Assembly (NCBI GenBank): GCA_964002385.1
Contig: CAXFFS010000091.1
Location: 1 to 5,238 of the forward strand
DNA: 5,238 nt
Reading direction: 5' to 3'
Origin: AEGEAN-183 sp964002385
Lineage (GTDB): Bacteria > Pseudomonadota > Gammaproteobacteria > Magnimaribacterales > Magnimaribacteraceae
Made by a program: the position numbers and the translations under genes. This document shows, one piece after another, positions 1-5,238 of this stretch (position 1 is the first letter of the stretch; each line of letters begins with the position of its first letter). Below the pieces are notes generated by a model, which was given only the letters and a program-made list of their open reading frames with translations, was not told where the DNA came from and ran no database searches.

Positions 1-261
1 ATATCAGCTTCTGAAAAAGCCCTGTACTTGTATGAATTTAAAAAAGTAAATTTTTCACAGGGCTCTTTTTTTGTAGGAGACGGATGCCAGCTTGTTGAAG
101 AGTATTTAAGGGACTTTGACCCCAAAGTCTATGAAAGGTACCCAAATGCAGAAGACCTTCTTACAGAGGCCGAAAGAAGATTTAAAGAGGGAATTACTCT
201 TGATCCTAAAGATCTAGAGCCCGTATATCTTTCAGGAGAGGAGCACTGGACTAAAAAGTAA
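1..261 (+). CDS. tsaB: TsaB, tRNA threonylcarbamoyladenosine biosynthesis protein (C-terminal part)
   Basis: The frame is open from base 1 to the TAA at 259-261, giving 86 residues of a gene that begins before the window. An in-frame TTG at 28 is internal, not a start, because the frame reads through upstream of it without a stop. The diagnostic part is the C-terminus, with LEPVYLSGEEHWTKK close to the 'EPVYLR..(V/A)WKK' ending of E. coli TsaB (YeaZ), preceded by an AEDLL..A...F..G segment and a GDG turn, also found in TsaB. TsaB is the inactive ASKHA-fold partner that dimerises with TsaD; with TsaE they transfer threonylcarbamoyl from the TsaC product to A37 of ANN-decoding tRNAs in the cytoplasm. 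The N-terminal half that carries most of the fold is outside the window. It is the first visible gene of a + strand run, with uppP starting at the next base after its stop. Confidence 0.85.
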   Translation: MSASEKALYLYEFKKVNFSQGSFFVGDGCQLVEEYLRDFDPKVYERYPNAEDLLTEAERRFKEGITLDPKDLEPVYLSGEEHWTKK

Positions 262-1047
262 ATGGATACGCTTCAATTAATTTTACTTTCTTTAGTTCAA
301 GGGCTCACAGAATTTCTGCCTGTTTCCAGCTCAGCTCATTTAGTTTTACTAAGCGAATTCTTAGGCGAAGAGGATCAAGGCATTATTTTTGATGTGGGAG
401 TTCATTTTGGAACCCTATTGGCTGCTTTGGTCTATTTCAGATCGGATCTAAAGAAGATGATAATTAATCTAGGTTCCCATAAATTATTGAGCGAAGAAAA
501 TAACTTAACAACTAACTTAGTAATTGGAGTAATTCCTATCCTTTTAGCAGGCTTTCTTTTAAGAGATTTCGTTAACTTGCACTTGAGAAACAGCGAAGTG
601 ATTGCTTATGCAACTATCATTTTTGGAATATTTTTATACACAGCTCAACTTCGAAAGGGAAAAGAGGATTTAGATTCTGTTAACTTAAAGCAAGCATTGA
701 TCATAGGACTATTTCAGTGCTTAGCTTTAATTCCTGGTACATCAAGATCTGGAATCACCATTACAGCAGGTTTATTTCTAGGACTCAGCGCTACTGCAGC
801 TTCAAGATTTAGTTTTCTTTTGGCTATTCCTACCATTGGAGCCATTGCTTTGGCTGAACTCATAAGGATTAGTTTCATTGATATTACGGATAATGGAACT
901 GAGCTTTCAATCGCATTAATTATTTCATTCTTGGTTGCATATATTTCCATAGATATGTTCTTAAAGTTAATAGATAGGATTGGTTTTACTCCTTTTGTAA
1001 TTTATAGATTGCTATTAGGTGGATGGCTTCTAATTTACTGGACATGA
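262..1047 (+). CDS. uppP: Undecaprenyl-diphosphate phosphatase UppP (BacA)
   Basis: This integral inner-membrane enzyme removes a phosphate from undecaprenyl diphosphate, regenerating the lipid carrier for peptidoglycan and O-antigen; extra copies give bacitracin resistance in known bacteria. The 261 residues approach the 273 of E. coli BacA. The N-terminal signature is QGLTEFLPVSSSAHL at residues 13-27, containing the (E/Q)xxxE motif (Q13, E17), the SSS cluster and H26. The second signature is PGTSRSGIT from P158, with R162 as the family's essential arginine. Most of the rest is hydrophobic and consistent with a polytopic protein. The ATG at 262 directly follows the tsaB TAA, with no intergenic base. 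A GGAG-rich stretch lies about 20 bases upstream, too far for a normal ribosome binding site, so initiation probably depends on translation of tsaB. The start fits the family, as the first signature sits at the expected distance from the N-terminus. The last four bases overlap the preferred rsmJ start. Confidence 0.96.
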   Translation: MDTLQLILLSLVQGLTEFLPVSSSAHLVLLSEFLGEEDQGIIFDVGVHFGTLLAALVYFRSDLKKMIINLGSHKLLSEENNLTTNLVIGVIPILLAGFLLRDFVNLHLRNSEVIAYATIIFGIFLYTAQLRKGKEDLDSVNLKQALIIGLFQCLALIPGTSRSGITITAGLFLGLSATAASRFSFLLAIPTIGAIALAELIRISFIDITDNGTELSIALIISFLVAYISIDMFLKLIDRIGFTPFVIYRLLLGGWLLIYWT

Positions 1048-1799
1048 AAGAATCTACTCTTTTTGTAGCTTCTGGCAATGAGCAGTTAAAACAAAAGGCC
1101 TTAACGCTTGCTAAAAAGATTAAGCTTCCCTTTGCGGGTAACCTAGAATCCCTGAAACAACAGGGAAAAAGCTTTTCAGGAAGTTCGTTTTTAGTAGTTG
1201 CTGAAGATTTGATCTACCTTAAAAAAGAACTATCAGGTACTTCTCAGCCAATTTTCTGTGATTTTTTAAAATGGAATAAAGAGAGTAAAAAAAGTAACTT
1301 AATTAAAACCATGAGAGGGCTTCCTAAGCCAAGTGTGATTATTGATGCAACTGCAGGACTAGGAAAAGACGCTTTAGTTCTTAGTTCATTAGTAGAAAAA
1401 CTTATCTTAATAGAAATAGTTCCTTGGGTTTCTGTTCTTCTTGAAGATGGGATAAAAAATTCAAGAGATTCATTGCCTGATTTGATGCATACACATGTCA
1501 TCTGCTCCAACGCAAAGAAATTTCTTTTAGGCTTAAAATTTAAACCAGAAGCAATTTACCTCGATCCTATGTTTGAAAATACAGGCAAATCAAAGGCAAA
1601 AAGAGAAGTACAGGCGCTTAGAGATTTAACAGTTCAAACAGATGAAGAAGAATTATTTAAAGTTGCCCTTAAAAAGGCCAAAGACAGAGTCGTGGTTAAA
1701 AGGCATAAAAAAGCTAAAAATCTTGGAGGCATAAAACCGACTTTCTCCTTAAAGGGGAGGGTTGTCCGTTATGACGTTTATTCTCTTAAATTGAGTTGA
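1044..1799 (+). CDS. rsmJ: 16S rRNA (guanine1516-N2)-methyltransferase RsmJ
   Basis: RsmJ (YhiQ) is a SAM-dependent enzyme that methylates N2 of G1516 in helix 45 of 16S rRNA. With the start used here the protein has 251 residues, matching the ~250 of E. coli RsmJ. The SAM-binding loop DATAGLGKDA starts at D101, the catalytic-type YLDPMF motif is at 172-177, and VVVKR (216-220) and the RYDVY near the end are also RsmJ signatures. The ~90-residue N-terminal region is poorly conserved, as usual in this family. An in-frame ATG at 1023 would add seven residues, but its only purine-rich stretch (AGGTGG, 1017-1022) touches the start codon. The ATG at 1044 forms an ATGA overlap with the uppP stop, typical of translational coupling, so it is preferred; the start is less certain than the identity. 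The 3' end overlaps the convergent plsB by 22 bp. RsmJ is essentially limited to Gammaproteobacteria, which helps place the organism. Confidence 0.93.
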   Translation: MKESTLFVASGNEQLKQKALTLAKKIKLPFAGNLESLKQQGKSFSGSSFLVVAEDLIYLKKELSGTSQPIFCDFLKWNKESKKSNLIKTMRGLPKPSVIIDATAGLGKDALVLSSLVEKLILIEIVPWVSVLLEDGIKNSRDSLPDLMHTHVICSNAKKFLLGLKFKPEAIYLDPMFENTGKSKAKREVQALRDLTVQTDEEELFKVALKKAKDRVVVKRHKKAKNLGGIKPTFSLKGRVVRYDVYSLKLS

Positions 1800-4213
1800 T
1801 TGACCTCATGCATAAATTCTTGGTTAAAGAATTGTTGGAATTCTTTTTGAACCCTCTGAGTTATTCTTGAAGCGGATAACTTATTGCTTGTGTTTTCTTT
1901 TATATATCTGTCTTCTAAGAGCTTAGTTATAAAAAATTGAAATTTAGCAGCATCTGAGAATTCTGTGTACAACCAACCTTCGATTTGTTGGAGTTTGTTT
2001 GCGATTGCAACACATCTTTGTTGGAGTTCAGCTACATCCGTCCCTTCTTCTTTCCATAAAGTACTCATGACAATGTAGAACCTTTTGATACTAGGTTCGC
2101 TGATATTACTTAGAGCCCAGAAATCCCTATATTCCTTACCGTTTTTTTCTGGTTTGCTTAAAAGACCCTTATCTTTTTTAACAATTAAACCTGATTTAAT
2201 TAATGTCTTTAAATTTTTAGCAATAACCTTATTGATTTGTTCACCTTTCCAAGGCAAATAAACATCACTTTGAAGGAATGGGTAGACAAGGTTTGTTAAT
2301 CTTATAATTTCTTCTTCAGACAACTTTTCTACATACTTTAGTGACAGACAGATTAACGAATAGAGAAGGTAATAATGAGAAATATTATTCTGATAAAAAC
2401 TAAGAAGAGCAGCTTCATTTTTAGTCGGTCTAAATACTCTCTCTCCTCCGATCAATTGACTGTTAATTAATCCCAGAGCTTCTGTTTTAGCGATTACTTT
2501 TTTGGGAGATTCTTCTGTCAGCCATACGTCTTTATAGTCATCATTCTTTTTTAGAAGATCAATAAACATTTCAATCCGTTTACTTATCGAATTTGAATCT
2601 AAGGTCTGGGTTGTTTCAGTGAGAAGGCTCAAAGAAAACAAACTTGATGTAGTGACAACGGCAGATTCATTTATACCCCTCATCACTTCCGCACCTAGGT
2701 TATTAGTAGCTTTTTTTAGCCAGCTTGGTCGATCTAGAGGCGAATTAATCTTATAGTTTTTTTCACCCAGTTCACTTTCTAAGAAATCTTTAAGGTCTAT
2801 AGGGGTCCCAAAATTTATATAGGCATTGCCAAGAAAATTTTTAAAGTCCTTAATTGTTTTAAATAAGTCTAGAAAGTTCTCTCTTTTCTTTTGTTCCCCC
2901 AATAACTCCGACAAATAACTATTGCCTTCAATAATTTTTTCATAACCAATATAAATAGGAATCAATTTAACATTCTCATTGCTTAAGCTTGCAAAGCTTC
3001 TTATTGTCATGGATAAGAGGCCTGGTCTAGCTTGAAGGCAAAACCCACTTCTACTTCTGCCACCTTCAGGAAAAAATTCAACAGTCGATCCTCTTTGCAA
3101 TAATCTTCTGAAGTATTGAAAAAAGATAAGGCTATACAGCTTGTTGCCTGCGAATGATCTGCGCATAAAGAATGCTCCACCGCCCCTTCCTATACTTCCT
3201 AAGATTGGCAGATTCATGTTATTTCCAGCGGCTACATGTGGAAGCATCAAACCTTTCTCTAACAGAATATAAGACAAAGCTAGGTAATCAATATGGCTCC
3301 TGTGACAGGGTACATAAATGAGACTATTCTCACTCGCTATTGATTTAATTTTATCCAAGTTTTGAATTTGAATACCGTCATATCTTTTATTCCAAAACCA
3401 ACCCAAACCTCTTTGTAGATTTCTTACAATTGGATAATTAATATCTGAACAGATCTCGTTAGCGTACTTAAAAGCTTTTTTGTTTAGCTTTCTTCTTCTC
3501 TTAAGATCTCCATTACTTTGAACCTTTATCTCTTTTCTTACTACCTTGTCTCTAGCTAAAGATCTAACTAAAGTTCTTCTATGAGAAATATCTGGTCCAA
3601 TAGCAGCTTTCTTTGTCTTTCTAAAAAGGGCTCTTAAATAACGACTAACTAGTCTTGAGCTTTCTTCTACAGTTCTATCTTTTTCTTTTAGTTCAGAGAG
3701 AATAAAAGGTTTGTTAAACCTTATAACTAAGGTCCGTCCATGCAAAAGCACTCTAAAGAATTTCTTAAAAGAACCACTTACAGCCCAAGATTGAGAGAAA
3801 GCTATTTTAAAAAATGATCTTTGCTTATCTGGGTGGATACCCCAATAAAAGGATACAGGTACCAAGATTACTTCATCATCTTCTAAAGTTAGTATTTCAG
3901 GTAAGTTTTGAGGTAAGAATCTCTTAATTTTTTGCTCGCCTATGTTGAACTTTGGCGGTATTAAGCAAATGTACCTCTGTAAGTTTGTTTCTTCAAAATA
4001 TTCTTTAGGAGACGGAGCATTTAGCTTATTCGTGTATTTATCTAATGCAACTAATTCGCTAATAGACCTATTAGGAAGGGCATAAATGTTTTTAACTTTA
4101 TTGAGATCCTTCTCTGAAATACCTTCTTCAAATTCTACTTCAAACCTAATAAAGGGAGAAACGCAGTATTTAACTACTGAAAAAACCCTTTCCCTAAACC
4201 AAAATCTCAACAT
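1778..4213 (-). CDS. plsB: Glycerol-3-phosphate 1-O-acyltransferase PlsB
   Basis: PlsB is a large inner-membrane-associated enzyme that acylates sn-glycerol-3-phosphate at position 1 from acyl-CoA or acyl-ACP, giving lysophosphatidic acid, the first committed step of phospholipid synthesis. From the ATG at 4213 it has 811 residues, against 807 in E. coli. All four acyltransferase blocks are present and in order: block I HRSHID (H304 to D309, the catalytic HX4D), block II GAFFMRRSF (346-354), block III FPEGGRSRSG (381-390) and block IV IPIYIGYE around P419. Long N- and C-terminal regions outside this core are also normal for PlsB. The frame extends three codons further to a TTG at 4222; neither start has a clear Shine-Dalgarno sequence, and ATG is preferred as the stronger codon. 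The gene stands alone on the - strand, convergent with rsmJ (22 bp overlap) and divergent from tRNA-Leu. No frameshift or missing catalytic residue is seen. Confidence 0.96.
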   Translation of the reverse strand: MLRFWFRERVFSVVKYCVSPFIRFEVEFEEGISEKDLNKVKNIYALPNRSISELVALDKYTNKLNAPSPKEYFEETNLQRYICLIPPKFNIGEQKIKRFLPQNLPEILTLEDDEVILVPVSFYWGIHPDKQRSFFKIAFSQSWAVSGSFKKFFRVLLHGRTLVIRFNKPFILSELKEKDRTVEESSRLVSRYLRALFRKTKKAAIGPDISHRRTLVRSLARDKVVRKEIKVQSNGDLKRRRKLNKKAFKYANEICSDINYPIVRNLQRGLGWFWNKRYDGIQIQNLDKIKSIASENSLIYVPCHRSHIDYLALSYILLEKGLMLPHVAAGNNMNLPILGSIGRGGGAFFMRRSFAGNKLYSLIFFQYFRRLLQRGSTVEFFPEGGRSRSGFCLQARPGLLSMTIRSFASLSNENVKLIPIYIGYEKIIEGNSYLSELLGEQKKRENFLDLFKTIKDFKNFLGNAYINFGTPIDLKDFLESELGEKNYKINSPLDRPSWLKKATNNLGAEVMRGINESAVVTTSSLFSLSLLTETTQTLDSNSISKRIEMFIDLLKKNDDYKDVWLTEESPKKVIAKTEALGLINSQLIGGERVFRPTKNEAALLSFYQNNISHYYLLYSLICLSLKYVEKLSEEEIIRLTNLVYPFLQSDVYLPWKGEQINKVIAKNLKTLIKSGLIVKKDKGLLSKPEKNGKEYRDFWALSNISEPSIKRFYIVMSTLWKEEGTDVAELQQRCVAIANKLQQIEGWLYTEFSDAAKFQFFITKLLEDRYIKENTSNKLSASRITQRVQKEFQQFFNQEFMHEVNQLNLRE

Positions 4214-4229
4214 AAGATACAAGAATATA

Positions 4230-4257
4230 ATTTTAAGAAGAGAGTTTAACCTTTCAA
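4230..4257 (-). promoter_or_regulatory. Candidate sigma-70 promoter for plsB
   Basis: Read on the - strand, TTGAAA (4257-4252, five of six matches to TTGACA) is followed after 16 bases by TAAAAT (4235-4230, five of six matches to TATAAT). Transcription would begin around 4223, giving a leader of roughly 9 nt to the ATG at 4213, or none to the TTG at 4222. The region is AT-rich, so chance matches are likely. This is the best pair seen between plsB and tRNA-Leu, not a proven promoter. Confidence 0.35.
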
Positions 4258-4265
4258 AGTAAACT
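4243..4265. repeat. Small inverted repeat between plsB and tRNA-Leu
   Basis: The arms AGTTTA (4243-4248) and TAAACT (4260-4265) are exact reverse complements separated by 11 bases. The spacer itself contains a short palindrome, CTTTCAAAG (4251-4259), so the whole reads as an imperfect dyad with a two-base bulge. The candidate plsB -35 hexamer lies at its centre, where a repressor site could sit. No known operator was recognised, and short dyads are common in AT-rich DNA. Confidence 0.3.
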
Positions 4266-4281
4266 TTTTACTAAGACTTTT

Positions 4282-4368
4282 GCCGGAGTGGCGGAATTGG
4301 TAGACGCAGGGGATTCAAAATCCCCCGATTTTTTAATCATGGGGGTTCAAGTCCCCCCTCCGGTACCA
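4282..4368 (+). tRNA. tRNA-Leu (anticodon CAA, reads UUG)
   Basis: The 87-nt sequence folds as a class II tRNA. The acceptor strand GCCGGAG (4282-4288) pairs with CTCCGGT (4358-4364), with a G-U pair at position 1-72 as in some E. coli leucine tRNAs. The discriminator is A4365 and CCA is encoded at 4366-4368. The D arm contains GGTAGA. The anticodon stem GGGGA/TCCCC (4309-4313, 4321-4325) encloses the loop TTCAAAA with anticodon CAA at 4316-4318. A long variable arm (about 4326-4340, GAT/ATC stem) and a T arm with GGGGG/CCCCC around TTCAAGT complete it. The A73 discriminator and long variable arm agree with leucine identity. No convincing promoter was found just upstream. The queA frame begins almost immediately after the CCA, so the two are probably co-transcribed. 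Confidence 0.97.
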
Positions 4369-4381
4369 TTTGAGTAAACCT

Positions 4382-4639
4382 TTGAAACTTCAAGACTTTA
4401 ATTTTCAACTTCCAAAAAGTTTAATTGCTTCTTTCCCCTTAGAGGAAAGAGGTGCAAGTAAACTTTTAGTAGTTGATAAGAAACTTTCAGATCGAAATTT
4501 TAAAGACTTGCATCAATTTTTAAAGCCAAACGACGTGTTGGTTATAAATGATACATCTGTTTTGAGAGCTAGACTTTTTGGGAAAAAGATTCTAGTCAGA
4601 GTGTTGAAGAAAATTTTTTTCCCAGCAGAGCAGCATTAA
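4382..4639 (+). CDS. queA: QueA N-terminal fragment (truncated): SAM:tRNA ribosyltransferase-isomerase
   Basis: QueA converts 7-aminomethyl-7-deazaguanine in tRNA to epoxyqueuosine using the ribose of SAM, a late step of queuosine synthesis for Asn, Asp, His and Tyr tRNAs. Residues 1-69 match the N-terminus of the family: LQDFNFQLP.SLIASFP..ER.ASKLL, then NDVLVINDTSVLRARLFGKK, against E. coli DFSFELPESLIA and LLVFNNTRVIPARLFGRK. Full-length QueA has about 340-355 residues, but here the frame ends after 85. The GGKIE..VE segment that should follow FGKK is not recognisable, and a 16-residue tail leads to the TAA at 4637-4639. The TTG at 4382 is chosen because it aligns exactly with E. coli Met1 and has a GAG seven bases upstream. 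An in-frame TTG at 4370 would start one base after the tRNA CCA, leaving no room for a ribosome binding site. No ATG is available. The fragment lacks most of the catalytic domain and cannot be functional as it stands. Confidence 0.82.
   Translation: MKLQDFNFQLPKSLIASFPLEERGASKLLVVDKKLSDRNFKDLHQFLKPNDVLVINDTSVLRARLFGKKILVRVLKKIFFPAEQH
4589..4629. other. Junction between queA and lolC fragments
   Basis: QueA similarity ends clearly at FGKK (last codon 4586-4588) in one frame, and permease similarity begins at about 4630 in another frame. The ~40 bases between include a run of Ts (4614-4620) and fit neither family convincingly; a degraded continuation of QueA (VRVLKKIFF) cannot be excluded. Both genes are cut here: queA loses its 3' three-quarters and the permease loses its start codon, N-terminal tail and most of its first membrane helix. 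No inverted repeat, target duplication or transposase is visible, so this is not a recognisable insertion. A chimeric join in assembly, cloning or amplification is the preferred reading, with a genomic deletion or rearrangement as the alternative. Confidence 0.7.
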
Positions 4640-5238
4640 TTACTGTAATTTCAGTTATGAATGGCTTTGAAAAAGAACTCAAAGATCGAATACTTGGCAT
4701 GGCATCCCATGCTGTAATTGAAGAATTGAATGGCTTAAAAGACTGGCAATTAGTAATAAACAATATAAAAGATCATCCAGAAATTGTCGGTGCCGCTCCG
4801 TATTTCCATGCAGAAGGTATGCTAACTAAAGATAAAATTGTTAATGGGGTAATAATACGTGGAATTTTACCGCATGAAGAAACGAATGTTGCTATTGTTG
4901 CTGAGAAAATGATAGAAGGTGATTTAAATGATTTAATATCTACTGAATTTAATATCATATTGGGTGCGGAACTTGTCAGGAAACTTAATTTAGAAATTGG
5001 AGATAAAGTAACGTTAGTAGCCCCCCAAGCCAATTTTACTCCTGCCGGTATTTTGCCAAGGTTAAAACGATTTACATTAATTGGTATTTTTGAAGTTGGT
5101 ATGCATGAATTTGATAGTGGTTTGGCATTAATTCATATGGAGGATGCATTAAGGTTATTTCGTAAAGCAAATCCTACTGGAATACGTTTAAAAACAAATG
5201 ATATGTTAAAAGCCCCTATTGTCAGCAGAGAAATTGCG
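4630..5238 (+). CDS. lolC: LolC/LolE-type lipoprotein-releasing ABC permease, internal fragment
   Basis: An open frame of 203 codons runs to the window end; it has no start of its own, and its first in-frame ATG (4657) is an internal residue. It opens with AALITVISVMNGFEKEL, the end of transmembrane helix 1 and the conserved (S)VMNGFE motif of LolC/LolE. The rest is the periplasmic MacB-like domain, with VIIRGILP, FNIILGAELVRKL, GDKVTLVAPQ, TPAGILPRLKRFT and EVGMHEFDSGLALIHMEDA. The later helices and C-terminus lie beyond the window. The LolCDE complex extracts lipoproteins from the inner membrane and passes them to LolA. The motif wording, especially TPAGILPRLK and FDSGLALIHM, resembles betaproteobacterial single-permease members more than E. 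coli LolC or LolE; this is a recalled comparison, so the C versus E label is uncertain. Five of nine arginine codons are CGN, unlike the AGA/AGG habit of the genes to the left. The missing N-terminus and the junction at its left edge suggest foreign or artefactual placement. Confidence 0.85.

Noticed and set aside
714..950. 78-codon open frame on the - strand inside uppP
   Set aside because: It lies wholly within uppP, which has clear family motifs in the + frame. The antisense translation resembles no known family.
1149..1166. Perfect 6-bp hairpin TCCCTG/CAGGGA with an AAACAA loop inside rsmJ
   Set aside because: It is followed by As rather than Ts on the + strand and has no T run on the other strand, and it lies within the coding region, so it does not look like a terminator.
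1244..1510. 88-codon open frame on the - strand inside rsmJ
   Set aside because: It is antisense to the region of rsmJ that carries the SAM-binding loop. No recognisable domain is present.
4573..4629. Frameshifted continuation of queA in the lolC frame (DSSQSVEENFF)
   Set aside because: This reading restores no GGKIE-type QueA motif and leads directly into LolC/E sequence, so a single-base error does not explain the break. A join of two genes does.
4382..4639. A novel 85-residue small protein next to the tRNA
   Set aside because: The first 69 residues are plainly QueA and the tail crosses the junction, so it is a truncated gene rather than a new small protein.
4773..5033. 86-codon open frame on the - strand at the right end
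   Set aside because: It is antisense to the periplasmic domain of the LolC-type fragment, whose + frame has conserved motifs over the same interval.

Overview
The window looks like AT-rich gammaproteobacterial chromosome (GC in the mid-30s by eye) whose last ~600 bases appear to come from somewhere else. The gammaproteobacterial assignment rests on RsmJ and a full-length PlsB, both characteristic of that class. The low GC and AGA/AGG-dominated arginine codons would suit a streamlined marine lineage such as SAR86, but that is inference.

Left part (1-1799, + strand): a tight run of three genes. First comes the C-terminal end of TsaB (tRNA t6A37 synthesis), then UppP (undecaprenyl-diphosphate phosphatase), whose ATG directly follows the tsaB stop. 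Then comes RsmJ (16S rRNA m2G methyltransferase), best started at an ATG in an ATGA overlap with uppP. Spacing implies co-transcription and translational coupling.

Middle (1778-4213, - strand): a complete PlsB, the membrane glycerol-3-phosphate acyltransferase that starts phospholipid synthesis, with all four acyltransferase blocks. Its 3' end overlaps rsmJ by 22 bp in convergent orientation, so no intergenic terminator separates them. A short region (4214-4281) holds a candidate plsB promoter and a small dyad, and separates plsB from the divergent tRNA gene.

Right part (4282-5238, + strand): a complete class II tRNA-Leu(CAA) with encoded CCA is followed after 1-13 nt by queA (queuosine synthesis). 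Only about the first 69 codons of queA are recognisable. Within about 40 bp the sequence changes reading frame and becomes an internal piece of a LolC/LolE-type lipoprotein-release permease, lacking its N-terminus and running off the window. This piece resembles betaproteobacterial members of the family and uses arginine codons differently from the rest. The simplest explanation is a chimeric join between two organisms (assembly, cloning or amplification artefact); a real rearrangement is the alternative.

No mobile element, CRISPR array or unfamiliar gene system was seen, and there is no stretch over 300 bases without a gene. Apart from the junction, the content is housekeeping: tRNA/rRNA modification, cell-wall lipid carrier recycling and phospholipid synthesis.
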